Shown here piece after piece: positions 27,307-36,573 of a DNA stretch of 64,000 nucleotides; positions within the stretch are counted from its first letter, which is position 1, and each line of letters starts with the position of its first letter. This DNA comes from Acinetobacter gandensis (GTDB taxonomy: Bacteria; Pseudomonadota; Gammaproteobacteria; Pseudomonadales; Moraxellaceae), in contig NZ_LZDS01000004.1 of assembly GCF_001678755.1 (NCBI RefSeq), positions 1 through 64,000 on the forward strand, in the 5' to 3' direction. The notes beneath the pieces were generated by a model. It was not told the DNA's origin. It saw nothing but the letters and a program-made list of their open reading frames with translations, and did no database searches. Position numbers and translations under genes: made by a program.

Positions 27307-28485
27307 TTAAACTGAAGCGGGAATCAAGTCTGGAACCTGCTTAGTCAAAGTTAAACGTTGCTTCGCTGCTGTAGCACCCAATAATACAAATCCACGCAGT
27401 ACACCATCAGCATCAATAGCACGAGCAATCATACCATCGTCCAATTCTTCAGTTTCCCATTGAATTTCAACATCAATAGGTGCGGGAAGTACGGTTAATG
27501 GTGCAGCAGGAGTTTTTACCGCTACAGGCATTGCTGGATAATGCACTGCTGTTTGTTCGCCATTTAAGGTTTTCGCCAAAGCGCGAGCCTGTTGCATAAT
27601 TGGCATCACATACGGAAGTAATGTCCCATTCACTTCAGCACAGTCGCCTACTGCAAAGATGTCAGCTAAGTTGGTTTCTAGGCCGGTATTGGTTAATATA
27701 CCACGACTGGTATGAATTCCAGCTGCTTTTGCCAAGTTAATCTCTGGTTGTAAACCGATTGCTGACAGTACAACATCTGAAACCAGTGTTTGACCATTTG
27801 CAAGGTTGACGAGATAGTCACCATTATCAATACGCGACACTTTTTCAACAGTTGTGCCTAATACAAACTGAATACCTGTTTCTTCAAGATTTGTTTGAAA
27901 TTGATCTGCAACATGTGCAGGCAATAAGCGCCCCAAAGGTTGTGGAGCTAAGTCGACTACGGTAACTTGTGCGCCTGTGTTTTGTAAGTCATTGGCGAAT
28001 TCACAACCAATTAAACCCGCACCTAAAATAACAACCCGTTTGTCGCTACGCGCCTCAAGTTGCTTACGAAAGGCTTTGTAATGGTTAAGATTGTTCACGA
28101 CATGAATGTCATCACTGCCATCACCCGCAATTGCAAGGCGAATCGGATTGGCACCTACAGCTAGTACAAGTTTTGAATAGTTTAGTGTGTTGAGTTGAGC
28201 ATCTTTTTCGTAACTTAAGCTGTGTGAACTTGCATCAATGCTTTTTACCCAACTGTTATTAATGATTTGCATATTTAGTTGTGCAGACATTTTTGCTGCA
28301 TCGCCTAAGGCAATTTGTTCAGGTGCTTTATTGGCAACGAGAGCATTTGACAGGGTTGGTTTTGCATAGTTATAGGCATCATCTGCACAGATCATGATAA
28401 GTTCTTGTTCAGGATTTAACTTGCGTAACTCACGTGCTACGGCATAGCCCGCCATACCAGAACCAATAATGACGATAGGGTGCAT
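27307..28485 (-). CDS. rubB: rubredoxin-NAD(+) reductase RubB
   Basis: FAD enzyme that passes electrons from NADH to rubredoxin for the membrane alkane hydroxylase. At 392 residues it agrees with the ADP1 protein. The N-terminal FAD dinucleotide fold is PIVIIGSGMAGYAVARELRK, the NADH fold is VVILGAGLIGCEFANDL, and the flavin-binding DIFAVGDCAEV motif follows. The start at 28485 (MHPIVIIGSG) has GGAG six bases upstream. The frame is open further upstream to a TTG that would bury this ribosome site, so it is rejected. Second gene of the rub operon. Confidence 0.95.
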   Translation of the reverse strand: MHPIVIIGSGMAGYAVARELRKLNPEQELIMICADDAYNYAKPTLSNALVANKAPEQIALGDAAKMSAQLNMQIINNSWVKSIDASSHSLSYEKDAQLNTLNYSKLVLAVGANPIRLAIAGDGSDDIHVVNNLNHYKAFRKQLEARSDKRVVILGAGLIGCEFANDLQNTGAQVTVVDLAPQPLGRLLPAHVADQFQTNLEETGIQFVLGTTVEKVSRIDNGDYLVNLANGQTLVSDVVLSAIGLQPEINLAKAAGIHTSRGILTNTGLETNLADIFAVGDCAEVNGTLLPYVMPIMQQARALAKTLNGEQTAVHYPAMPVAVKTPAAPLTVLPAPIDVEIQWETEELDDGMIARAIDADGVLRGFVLLGATAAKQRLTLTKQVPDLIPASV

Positions 28486-28520
28486 ACTCAACTCCAAATG
28501 CGATTTATATTTTTACAGGC

Positions 28521-28550
28521 AAAAAAAAGACCATAGCGAAGATGGTCTTT
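28521..28550 (-). terminator. terminator-like hairpin inside the rub operon (rubA/rubB)
   Basis: On the minus strand AAAGACCAT, seven bases, ATGGTCTTT is followed by TTTTTTTT. It lies in the 76-base gap between rubA and rubB, where it would end most transcripts right after rubA. Confidence 0.75.
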
Positions 28551-28561
28551 GAATGTGGTTA

Positions 28562-28726
28562 TTAGATTTCAACCATTTCAAAATCTATTTTTGATACGCC
28601 ACAATCTGGGCAAGTCCAGTCATCGGGGATGTCTTCCCATTTAGTACCAGCAACAATTCCGTCTTGAGGCCAGCCTTCTGCTTCGTCATAAATCCATCCA
28701 CAAACGATGCATTGATACTTTTTCAT
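28562..28726 (-). CDS. rubA: rubredoxin RubA
   Basis: A 54-residue one-iron electron carrier between RubB and alkane 1-monooxygenase. The Fe(Cys)4 site is formed by Cys6/Cys9 (CIVCG) and Cys39/Cys42 (CPDCG), with the family [14 protein letters not shown] and [10 protein letters not shown] segments. The start at 28726 has GGAG upstream; the nine-residue longer frame is rejected on length. First gene of the operon. No alkane hydroxylase gene is in the window, as in ADP1 where alkM lies elsewhere. Confidence 0.97.
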   Translation of the reverse strand: MKKYQCIVCGWIYDEAEGWPQDGIVAGTKWEDIPDDWTCPDCGVSKIDFEMVEI

Positions 28727-29250
28727 TCCATTCTCCAAAAACTGACGCAAAATAAGGTCAGTAAAAATTTCATTCCTGTACAGGTAATCTTTGCCTTATA
28801 CAGTAGACGCTTATGTTAAATTTTTACGCAGTTCTGACTATAAAGTAAAGTGGCTAAGAGTTTAATCAGCGAAATTAAAAGCAGAATGGCAGTCGAGGAC
28901 AATAAATATCTTTAAATACCTAAATCTTTCGATTTTTGTTAGACAAAACAACTTTGGTCTGGACTAGTTTTGGTTAGACAGTGATTTCATCGCTCCAAGA
29001 GCAAAGCTATTTTGTTTCACTTTTCATGCGATTAAGACTAAAGTCGCGCAGAAAAAAATCGATGAATCAGTTATTTTATAATTAGATAAATACATATTTG
29101 ATATTTATTAAATAAATAAAATAATAAAATCAATATTTTATGTAAAATTGCTGTATTTTAATCAGTCACTATTCTATGTCTATCACTGTATTTTTTTTTG
29201 AATAAGCGTTAAAATTCACACATTCCTTCCTTATTTATTTTTCTTCTATT
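28727..29250. other. rubA-apt divergent intergenic region
   Basis: A 524-base AT-rich gap without a gene. It carries the outward promoters. A TTAAAAT -10-like word near 29210 fits a short apt leader. Nothing resembling a structured RNA was seen. Confidence 0.5.
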
Positions 29251-29796
29251 ATGAGTAATTCTACTGCTGCTGCACTGTGGTCTAACATTCGTACTGTCCA
29301 AGATTTCCCTAAACCAGGGATTAGCTTCTTTGACCTTACACCGTTATTCATGAATAACATTGGTCCATTAACAGACGCTTTGATTGCAAGTATTCCTGCA
29401 GAAAAATTAGCAGAAGTAGATAGCTTTATTGCTGTTGAAGCGCGTGGCTTTGTATTGGCAAGCTTGCTTGCACAGCGTACAGGTAAAGGTCTTGTTTTAG
29501 TTCGTAAAGCAGGCAAGTTACCACCCCCAGTTGTAGGTGTAGGCTATAGCTTAGAATACGGTCTAGATCGTTTAGAAATGTCTGCAGAAATTCAATCACA
29601 AAAAGTAATTATTGTGGACGATGTGTTGGCAACAGGTGGTACTTTGCGCGCAGTTAAACAGTTAGCTGAAAAATGTCATCACGAAGTTTTGGGTGCAAGC
29701 ATTTTCCTTGATCTTCCTGATTTGCACAAAGATTTAGGGATGCAGATTTGGTCTGTTCTTGACGATAAATCACGTCCAGAAGTTGCTGCAGCATAA
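29251..29796 (+). CDS. apt: adenine phosphoribosyltransferase Apt
   Basis: Salvages adenine with PRPP to AMP in the cytoplasm. The 181-residue protein has the type I PRTase PRPP loop VIIVDDVLATGGT (about 119-131) and the family segments DFPKPGISFFDLTPLF and VEARGFVLASLLA, plus a RKAGKLPPPVV loop. The sequence just before the ATG is pyrimidine-rich (CTTCTATT) with no Shine-Dalgarno word, so initiation may be leaderless or rely on an unstructured A/T leader. Own terminator at 29840. Confidence 0.95.
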   Translation: MSNSTAAALWSNIRTVQDFPKPGISFFDLTPLFMNNIGPLTDALIASIPAEKLAEVDSFIAVEARGFVLASLLAQRTGKGLVLVRKAGKLPPPVVGVGYSLEYGLDRLEMSAEIQSQKVIIVDDVLATGGTLRAVKQLAEKCHHEVLGASIFLDLPDLHKDLGMQIWSVLDDKSRPEVAAA

Positions 29797-29839
29797 TTTA
29801 AAATGCGTTGATATGTCTTAAGTTGATACGTTTGAAATT

Positions 29840-29875
29840 GAAAAAAGGCTTTGTTGATGACAAGGCCTTTTTTTA
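29840..29875 (+). terminator. intrinsic terminator after apt
   Basis: AAAAAAGGCTTTGT / ACAAGGCCTTTTTT with a five-base loop and T-run; one G-T pair. Confidence 0.75.
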
Positions 29876-29924
29876 TGATTATTTTTTATAGATAGAAGTT
29901 GAAGAATAAAGACCTGAAAATAGT

Positions 29925-30434
29925 TTAGTATTGATGTAGATAATTTTCTTCAATCAGTTGAATAAGTTGATTTATATTTTCAGGGCAGGCCAAGCGATGA
30001 TGACCGCCTTGGACAGATTGAATTTGCATATAGTCTTCCAGCTGATGTTCAACCCGATGCATATCTAAAATTTCATCACCAAGTTCCAAATAGGCGATCT
30101 GAGGAATATCATGATCCAAGTCGGCATCGTTAATGGCCGGATAATCATCTCTAAAATCTGGATATAAACTCGGATTGGCAATCACGCAAGGAATACGATG
30201 AAATAGCGACATTTTTAATGCCCAATAGCCTCCAAGGCTATGACCTACAATAATATCCGGGCGAATCTTTTCTATACTTTCATGATAAAAATCGGCAACC
30301 GTTTGAAAATTTAAGTTGCGATAGTCCACTTCAATACAAAACTTATGCTTTGCATCAATGGCATGGAATTTTGTAGATTCACGCGATGAATCTAAACCAT
30401 GTAAAAACAGAATTTTAGATGAGCTTACGGTCAT
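29925..30434 (-). CDS. YqiA/YcfP-like alpha/beta hydrolase
   Basis: A 169-residue compact alpha/beta hydrolase of the YqiA/YcfP esterase family. Motifs: FLHGLDSSRESTK near the start, the nucleophile serine in VGHSLGGYWA, PSLYPDFR after it, and the terminal histidine region QGGHHRLACPENI. Reaction and substrate are unknown beyond likely esterase activity. ATG 30434 is chosen over a TTG at 30458 because it matches the family N-terminus. Single gene, convergent with apt. Confidence 0.8.
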   Translation of the reverse strand: MTVSSSKILFLHGLDSSRESTKFHAIDAKHKFCIEVDYRNLNFQTVADFYHESIEKIRPDIIVGHSLGGYWALKMSLFHRIPCVIANPSLYPDFRDDYPAINDADLDHDIPQIAYLELGDEILDMHRVEHQLEDYMQIQSVQGGHHRLACPENINQLIQLIEENYLHQY

Positions 30435-30894
30435 TGTTTTTCTACGCACTGTTTTCAAATATTTTCTGAGTTGAATATTTTACTTTTCAACGAATTTATG
30501 TGCTTATTGTAGTCAATTTAGACGCTTTAATAATCTAGCTATTGGTCTAATTCGTCTGTCAAATAAAGACTTTAGTCTTAAATTGGTTTCGAAACCCTAT
30601 GAAAGGTTAGAAGGGCGAGTAGTTGATTTTATTTGATATTTTTTATGTTAATCGTAACGGGTATGGGTATTTTTTAAAAGAATATATAGGTGTGGTTTGC
30701 TATATTAAATGCAGCGCTTAAGCATTTGGCAAGGTGAACTCAAAATATTCCAAAATGGGGGATACATGGCTGAAAGCGTTAAATTTGCTTGAATCATTTT
30801 AATTTTATTAAAAATGCTGAATGCGCTTACTGCTCAAGCGGAAGTAAATCTGCTATGCTATGCAACTTCCGATTTTTAACTATTTGAGACAGAG
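30435..30894. other. lysS upstream region with hairpin
   Basis: A 460-base gap. CGGAAGT (30839-30845) pairs with ACTTCCG (30865-30871) across a 19-base loop and is followed by ATTTTTAA, 23 bases before the lysS start; the loop also contains an extended -10-like TGCTATGCT. A 15-codon frame (30755-30802, MGDTWLKALNLLESF) and a nested 8-codon frame after GGGGG are present, but neither is Lys-rich, so no classical leader peptide is called. Confidence 0.4.
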
Positions 30895-32421
30895 ATGACG
30901 CAACATAACGCTCAATCGACTTCTGAACAAGCCATTTCCGAAAACGATTTAATTGCACAGCGTCATGCCAAGTTAGAGCACATCAAAGAGCACGCCAAGG
31001 AAACAGGTGTTAGCCCGTGGCCTAACACATTTAAGCGTGAACACTATGCACAAGATCTACAAGACCAGTTTGCTGATAAATCAAAAGAAGAAATTGAAGC
31101 AGGTGAACAGGTTCATGTAAAAGTCGCTGGTCGTGTGATGTTGAACCGTGGTTCATTCATTGTAATCCAAGACATGACGGGCCGTATCCAGCTTTATGTA
31201 CCACGTAAAGAATTGGCTGCTGATGTGCTAGCAACAATTAAAGGTCTAGACCTTGGTGATATCATTGCAATCGAAGGCTATATCGGTCGCTCTGGTAAAG
31301 GTGATCTTTATGTTCACATTGAACATTTTGAGCTTTTAACTAAGTCTCTTCGTCCTCTTCCAGATAAATTCCACGGTTTAACAGATACTGAAGTTAAATA
31401 CCGTAAGCGTTATCTTGATCTCATCATGAATGAAGAAACACGTAAAACTTTTGAAATTCGTGCAAAAGTGGTGTCTGGTATTCGTTCATATTTGAGCAAT
31501 GAACGTTTCATGGAAGTTGAAACACCGATGATGCATGTGATTCCAGGTGGTGCGTCTGCGCGTCCATTTGAGACTCATCACAATGCTTTAGATATGCCAT
31601 TGTTCTTACGTATCGCACCTGAGCTTTACTTGAAACGTTTGGTCGTTGGCGGTTTTGAACGCGTATTTGAAATCAACCGTAACTTCCGTAATGAAGGTGT
31701 GTCTACACGTCACAACCCAGAATTTACCATGATCGAATTCTACCAAGCTTATGCAGATTACAAAGACTTGATGGCTTTGACTGAAAATATGCTTGAGAAA
31801 CTTGCAATTGATATCTTGGGTTCTACTGATGTTCCTTATGGTGAAGAAGTGTATAGCTTCAAAGGTCCATTCAAGAAAATCTCAATGTTTGATGCGATTC
31901 TTGAACACAATCCTACATTCACACCTGAAAATGTTTCTGACCGTGAGTTCCTTGCGAACTTCATTAAAAATGAACTGAAAGAGCAAGTTAAACCAGGCTT
32001 TGGTTTAGGTAAACTTCAAACTATCGTGTTTGAAGAAACAGTAGAAACTCAGTTACGTCAGCCGACATTTATTACTGAATATCCAGCGGAAACGTCGCCA
32101 TTGGCACGTCGTAATGATGACAACCCACATATTACAGATCGTTTTGAGTTCTTTATTGGTGGCCGTGAGTTAGCGAATGGCTTCTCGGAATTAAATGACC
32201 CAATTGACCAAGCTGAACGTTTCCAAGCACAAGTTGCTGAAAAAGATGCAGGCGATGATGAAGCTATGCATTATGATGCTGATTTCATTGAAGCACTTGA
32301 ATATGGTCTACCTCCTACCGCAGGTGAAGGTATTGGTATCGACCGTTTGGTAATGTTATTTGCCAATGCTGCAAGTATCCGTGAAGTGATCTTATTCCCG
32401 CATATGCGTCATAAAAACTAA
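30895..32421 (+). CDS. lysS: lysyl-tRNA synthetase, class II
   Basis: Charges tRNA-Lys. At 508 residues it is the standard bacterial class II form (E. coli 505). The N-terminal OB-fold anticodon-binding domain includes [20 protein letters not shown]. Class II motif 2 is [15 protein letters not shown] (about 262) and motif 3 is [13 protein letters not shown] (about 480). Ends with the HMRHKN tail and a terminator at 32436 that is nearly identical to the one after the next gene. Confidence 0.97.
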   Translation: MTQHNAQSTSEQAISENDLIAQRHAKLEHIKEHAKETGVSPWPNTFKREHYAQDLQDQFADKSKEEIEAGEQVHVKVAGRVMLNRGSFIVIQDMTGRIQLYVPRKELAADVLATIKGLDLGDIIAIEGYIGRSGKGDLYVHIEHFELLTKSLRPLPDKFHGLTDTEVKYRKRYLDLIMNEETRKTFEIRAKVVSGIRSYLSNERFMEVETPMMHVIPGGASARPFETHHNALDMPLFLRIAPELYLKRLVVGGFERVFEINRNFRNEGVSTRHNPEFTMIEFYQAYADYKDLMALTENMLEKLAIDILGSTDVPYGEEVYSFKGPFKKISMFDAILEHNPTFTPENVSDREFLANFIKNELKEQVKPGFGLGKLQTIVFEETVETQLRQPTFITEYPAETSPLARRNDDNPHITDRFEFFIGGRELANGFSELNDPIDQAERFQAQVAEKDAGDDEAMHYDADFIEALEYGLPPTAGEGIGIDRLVMLFANAASIREVILFPHMRHKN

Positions 32422-32435
32422 TTACAAGTTTTAGT

Positions 32436-32468
32436 CAAAAAAAGTCCGCTTAATGCGGGCTTTTTTGT
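32436..32468 (+). terminator. intrinsic terminator after lysS
   Basis: AAAAAAGTCCGC / GCGGGCTTTTTT with a five-base loop. The same word recurs at 34049-34078. Confidence 0.8.
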
Positions 32469-32586
32469 TTTTAAGGGCAAGTTGTTAAATAAGGCTAAAA
32501 TATATAGCAGAGGATACAGTTTCACTCTTGAATAATTGAGTTGAAAAATTTAGGGTGGGCTGTGAATTAAACTTGAGAAAAAAAGC

Positions 32587-34038
32587 ATGTATTTAAGAAA
32601 ATCACTCTATGCTGCTGTGTTATTGGGTATGTCTATACCTGTGTTTGCACAAGGGATTGTTTTAAATGATGAAGAACTCCGTGCAGATTTAAATTGGTTA
32701 AATCAACAGGGTGTAATTCAAATTAGTACATCAACATGGCCAATGAGTGGTGATGAGATTAAGCGTGCATTAACTCAAGCTCGAGCACAAACACCTACTC
32801 AGCAAAAAGTCATACAAAGTGTACAAACAAAATTAAATGCTGAAAATTCTTTATTGAAAGCTGAGTTATTTGCAGAATCTGATCAAAAAACAATTCCTCA
32901 AAATTTTGGTGATCATCAGAAAGCCCAGTATCAAGCTGCGGTAGAGTTGAATCTTGGTGGTGAGAATTGGGATGGTCGATTGCGTGTAAATGCTGAGGAC
33001 AAACAGCAAATTAATAATGATCAAGATGTAAATGTAGAAGGAAGTTACATTGCGGGTAAATTGTGGAATCAATGGTTAATTGCGGGTCAAATACCAACGT
33101 ACTGGGGGCCGGGTCATGACGGTAGTTTAATACGTGGTGATGCAAGTCGTCCTGTGTATGGTTTTACTGCGCAACGTGCTGAACAGAACGCTTTTGATAC
33201 ACGATGGTTATCTTGGATCGGTCCATGGCAATACCAAGCTTTTGCTGGTCAATTAGATGATTATTCTGCAGTTCCTGATGCAAAATTAGTTGGTTTGCGC
33301 TTGACGGCTCAACCTACGTCATACCTAGAATTGGGTGCTTCACGTTCGATTCAGTGGGGCGGGGAAGGAAGACCTGAAAGCTTTAGCTCTCTTTGGGATG
33401 CTTTCGTTGGTAATAAAGATAATGGTGGTACTGGAGAGGCTGACCCGTCAAATCAGGTTGCAGGTTTTGATGCTAGACTTAACTTGCAACCTTTATTCGA
33501 TTTGCCAGCAAGTTTATATGCGCAATATGTAGGTGAAGATGAGGCAGGTGGTTTACCTGCGAAAAGTATGTATTTAGCTGGTGTAGATTACTCGTCAAGC
33601 TTAAAAAATATGCCTTATCAGCTTTATGCAGAATGGGTAGATACGCGCACTAATGGTAGTGCTAAAGGTATCTCTTATAATCACTCAATCTATAAAGATG
33701 GGTATTATCAACACGGTTATTCTTTAGGTCATGCACTTGGTGGAGATGGTCAAATGGTTTCAGTAGGTGGTCATATGCGTATTGATCCGTTAAACCGTTT
33801 AAATGGCCGTGTTTTGTTCGCTAAAGTGAGTCAAACTGAGCGTTCTGCATTAAATAATGCTGCATTTCCTGAGCAGGATGAGTTAGCAGCTTTAGATGTG
33901 ACATGGACGCATTATCTTCGCCCAGATATGCCACTTAAAATTAATGGGTGGGTGAGTGATTCAGATCTAAATGGTAATGATGCTGGAGCATCTATCGGTA
34001 TTGAATTGCCATTAGATAAACGATTATTTCATTACTAA
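32587..34038 (+). CDS. capsule assembly Wzi-family outer-membrane protein
   Basis: A 483-residue exported protein with signal peptide residues 1-21 (cleavage near VFA-QG). After an N-terminal helical segment (DEELRADLNWLNQQGVIQIS), the rest alternates short amphipathic strands typical of an outer-membrane beta-barrel. ELNLGGENWDGRLRV, IAGQIPTYWGPGHDGSLI and ELGASRSIQWGGEGRPESF fit the Wzi/CapA family, whose E. coli member anchors capsule to the cell surface. No capsule locus is adjacent, so a general envelope or lipid-related role is also possible. Confidence 0.8.
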   Translation: MYLRKSLYAAVLLGMSIPVFAQGIVLNDEELRADLNWLNQQGVIQISTSTWPMSGDEIKRALTQARAQTPTQQKVIQSVQTKLNAENSLLKAELFAESDQKTIPQNFGDHQKAQYQAAVELNLGGENWDGRLRVNAEDKQQINNDQDVNVEGSYIAGKLWNQWLIAGQIPTYWGPGHDGSLIRGDASRPVYGFTAQRAEQNAFDTRWLSWIGPWQYQAFAGQLDDYSAVPDAKLVGLRLTAQPTSYLELGASRSIQWGGEGRPESFSSLWDAFVGNKDNGGTGEADPSNQVAGFDARLNLQPLFDLPASLYAQYVGEDEAGGLPAKSMYLAGVDYSSSLKNMPYQLYAEWVDTRTNGSAKGISYNHSIYKDGYYQHGYSLGHALGGDGQMVSVGGHMRIDPLNRLNGRVLFAKVSQTERSALNNAAFPEQDELAALDVTWTHYLRPDMPLKINGWVSDSDLNGNDAGASIGIELPLDKRLFHY

Positions 34039-34048
34039 TATACTTATC

Positions 34049-34078
34049 AAAAAGTCCGCTTAATGCGGGCTTTTTTTA
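34049..34078 (+). terminator. intrinsic terminator after the Wzi-like gene
   Basis: AAAAAGTCCGC / GCGGGCTTTTTTT. The hairpin and loop are identical to those after lysS. Confidence 0.8.
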
Positions 34079-34115
34079 TGGCTTAAATTCTATGACTCAA
34101 ATTAGGGACAAAAAA

Positions 34116-34281
34116 ATACGCAATGATTGGGGTATTCACTGCGTATAACAACGAATCTGTTTTCACAGGTTCGGTAAAGGAGAAATGTTATGAATTGGGG
34201 AATTCATAAAACATAAAAAGATAATAAAGTGAACCACCAGTCATTTCATTGGTGTTCACGTTAAGTCATGTTACCTAACGT
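34116..34281 (+). ncRNA. candidate structured RNA, multiple stem-loops
   Basis: Between two terminators, a 166-base stretch contains consecutive stems. P1: ATACGCA/TGCGTAT (34116-34122 with 34140-34146). P2: CGAATCTGT/ACAGGTTCG (34152-34160 with 34165-34173, loop TTTC, one G-U). P3: TTATGAATT/AATTCATAA (34188-34196 with 34201-34209, loop GGGG). P4: GTGAAC-C-ACCA/TGGTGTTCAC (34229-34239 with 34250-34259, one bulge). P5: ACGTTA/TAACGT (34258-34263 with 34276-34281), which competes with the end of P4. An AAAGGAG ribosome site lies between P2 and P3, and P3 encloses an ATG. The strand is inferred from the ribosome sites and the G-U pair. No known RNA family is recognised. Confidence 0.45.
34190..34216 (+). 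CDS. tiny ORF inside the candidate structured RNA
   Basis: ATG with AAAGGAG upstream encodes eight residues (MNWGIHKT). Its start codon lies within the P3 hairpin. Could be a leader peptide or chance. Confidence 0.2.
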   Translation: MNWGIHKT

Positions 34282-34299
34282 TAAAATTAAGGAGATTCT

Positions 34300-34332
34300 G
34301 TGAAGTTAATCATATTGTTTTTTGAGTATTAA
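34300..34332 (+). CDS. tiny ORF before the terminator
   Basis: GTG with AAGGAG upstream encodes ten residues (MKLIILFFEY). The stop codon runs into the terminator at 34331. Too short to call with confidence. Confidence 0.2.
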   Translation: MKLIILFFEY

Positions 34333-34360
34333 AAAAGCCTTTCATTTTGAAAGGCTTTTT
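34331..34360. terminator. bidirectional terminator between the candidate RNA and trpS
   Basis: AAAAAGCCTTTC / GAAAGGCTTTTT with a four-base loop and A/T runs on both sides. It ends trpS on the minus strand. Confidence 0.8.
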
Positions 34361-34383
34361 AGCTACAGAAAGAAACTAAATGT

Positions 34384-35397
34384 TTAGAAGTGGAATACAC
34401 CAAGACCAGATTTAATTTCATCTAAAGTTTGCTGTGTGATATCGCGGCACTTGTCAGTACCTGTTTTTAAAATATCCATGATGTAATCAGGATCTTTTTG
34501 TAGTTCCATACGACGTTCACGTATCGGGCCAATTAGCTCTTTTAACACAGCTTCAAGACGTTTTTTCACTGTACCATCACCTAAACCTCCACGGCGATAG
34601 TGTGCTTTTAACTCTTCAATTTCTTCTTTGTTGGTATCAAACGCATCTAAATAAGTGAATACAACGTTGCCTTCGACTTGACCTGGATCTTCAATACGAA
34701 GATGGTTCGGGTCGGTGTACATCGCATTGACAGCTTTTTTGATGTCTTTGTCTGACGCATCAAGCACGATGGTGTTGCCTAATGATTTGGACATTTTTGC
34801 TTTACCATCAAAGCCAGGTAAGCGACCTACATTTGAAAGTAATGCTTTACATTCAGGCAAAACTTCTCGACCAATTTGACGGTTCAAACGACGAACGATT
34901 TCGTTGGTTTGTTCGATCATTGGAATTTGGTCTTCACCGACTGGTACGACAGATGCTTTAAATGCTGTGATGTCAGCGGCTTGAGCCACTGGGTAGCATA
35001 AGAAGCCAGCTGGAATATCACGTTCAAAACCACGCATTTGAATTTCAGATTTAATCGTAGGGTTACGTTCTAAACGTGAAACTGTCACGAAGTTAAGATA
35101 GAGCATTGTCAGTTCATTTAATGCAGGTAAGCATGATTGAACACAAATTGTTGTTTTAGTTGGGTCAATGCCCACAGCTAGATAGTCTGTAGCAACTTCA
35201 ATAATATTGCGACGTACTTTTTCAAAATTGTCAGCATTATCTGTTAATGCCTGTGCATCAGCTAAAAGAAGGTGCTGATGATGAGAATCTTGTAAACCCA
35301 CACGTGAACGTAAAGAACCTACAAAATGACCTAAATGTAATTGTCCAGTTGGACGGTCACCAGTCAAAATCACTGGACGATTATCTTGAGTACTCAT
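34384..35397 (-). CDS. trpS: tryptophanyl-tRNA synthetase
   Basis: Class I synthetase charging tRNA-Trp, 337 residues, the usual size. The HIGH-type motif is HLGH (21-24) in TGDRPTGQLHLGHFVGSL, and the KMSKS loop is exact (about 201-205). ATG 35397 is preceded by GGAAC at the right distance and matches the family N-terminus; the frame is open 32 codons further upstream, but that stretch lacks a start with a ribosome site. Monocistronic, convergent with the candidate RNA region. Confidence 0.96.
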   Translation of the reverse strand: MSTQDNRPVILTGDRPTGQLHLGHFVGSLRSRVGLQDSHHQHLLLADAQALTDNADNFEKVRRNIIEVATDYLAVGIDPTKTTICVQSCLPALNELTMLYLNFVTVSRLERNPTIKSEIQMRGFERDIPAGFLCYPVAQAADITAFKASVVPVGEDQIPMIEQTNEIVRRLNRQIGREVLPECKALLSNVGRLPGFDGKAKMSKSLGNTIVLDASDKDIKKAVNAMYTDPNHLRIEDPGQVEGNVVFTYLDAFDTNKEEIEELKAHYRRGGLGDGTVKKRLEAVLKELIGPIRERRMELQKDPDYIMDILKTGTDKCRDITQQTLDEIKSGLGVFHF

Positions 35398-35598
35398 TAT
35401 CTGTTCCAAGAGGTAGTCAATGCTACGGCTATATATCAAAGAATGGCACCATTGTACGGCATTCTTTTTTTGAATGTTACTGACGCGGCACATTTGGCTG
35501 AAATTTGAGTGATTTTTTTGTTATATATTAAAAAACTAAATACAAATATTTGATCAATTCACCTTACAATATTAAAAAATGCCCTAAGGATAAAAATA

Positions 35599-36543
35599 AT
35601 GGCCAGTAGCTTATTAATATTACTTGATGATATAGCAACGGTGCTCGACGATGTCGCGGTCATGAGTAAAATGGCTGCCAAAAAAACTGCAGGCGTGTTA
35701 GGGGATGATCTCGCATTAAATGCCCAACAGGTGAGTGGAGTGCGTTCTGAGCGAGAGCTTCCGGTTGTATGGGCGGTTGCAAAAGGCTCATTTGTAAATA
35801 AATTAATTCTTGTTCCTGCTGCTTTACTGATTAGCGTAGTCGCACCTTGGTTGATTACGCCACTGCTAATGATAGGTGGTTTATTTTTATGCTATGAAGG
35901 CGTAGAAAAAGTACTGCATAGTTTGCATCATAAAAAAGCTAAAACAGAAGAAACGGCTAGTGCTGAAATGCAGAAAATCGAGACCGATTTAGCCACCTTT
36001 GAAAAAGAAAAAGTCAAAGGGGCGATACGAACTGATTTTATTTTGTCAGCCGAAATTGTAGTGATTTCACTAGGTACTGTGGCCGCAGCTGCATTTGGTA
36101 CCAAAGTCATGGTGCTTTCAGTGATTGCTATCGTAATGACTGTAGGTGTGTATGGCTTTGTGGCCATGATTGTAAAAATTGATGATTTAGGTCTTTATTT
36201 AACAGAGCAGGCTTCAAGCTTTAAACAAAAAATTGGACGTGGATTGCTTGCATTTGCGCCTAAATTAATGAAAACCCTTACAATTGTCGGAACAATTGCA
36301 ATGTTTCTGGTCGGCGGCGGTATTATTACCCATGGTGTGCCGCTGTTACATCATTTTATTGAAGGTTCTGTTGATTATGCTGAGCATATTCCGACAGTGG
36401 GTAGTATTTTTGGTGCTTTAACACCGACTTTGATTAATTTGGTTATTGGGTTTATTGCAGGTTTAATTGTGCTGTGTGTTGTATCGATGATCCAAAAAGT
36501 CTGGCCGAAGTCAGATAAGTCATCATCAAATAAAACACATTGA
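35599..36543 (+). CDS. DUF808 (YedI-like) inner-membrane protein
   Basis: A 314-residue membrane protein of the DUF808 family. The N-terminal [33 protein letters not shown] segment is diagnostic, followed by at least six hydrophobic helices and the [18 protein letters not shown] motif. Function is unknown; some annotations call it a putative transporter or pump. It lies 30 bases before a zinc metallopeptidase gene, so the two are likely co-transcribed. Confidence 0.85.
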   Translation: MASSLLILLDDIATVLDDVAVMSKMAAKKTAGVLGDDLALNAQQVSGVRSERELPVVWAVAKGSFVNKLILVPAALLISVVAPWLITPLLMIGGLFLCYEGVEKVLHSLHHKKAKTEETASAEMQKIETDLATFEKEKVKGAIRTDFILSAEIVVISLGTVAAAAFGTKVMVLSVIAIVMTVGVYGFVAMIVKIDDLGLYLTEQASSFKQKIGRGLLAFAPKLMKTLTIVGTIAMFLVGGGIITHGVPLLHHFIEGSVDYAEHIPTVGSIFGALTPTLINLVIGFIAGLIVLCVVSMIQKVWPKSDKSSSNKTH

Positions 36544-36573
36544 TATTCAATATTTTCTATAAGGAAGATCACT

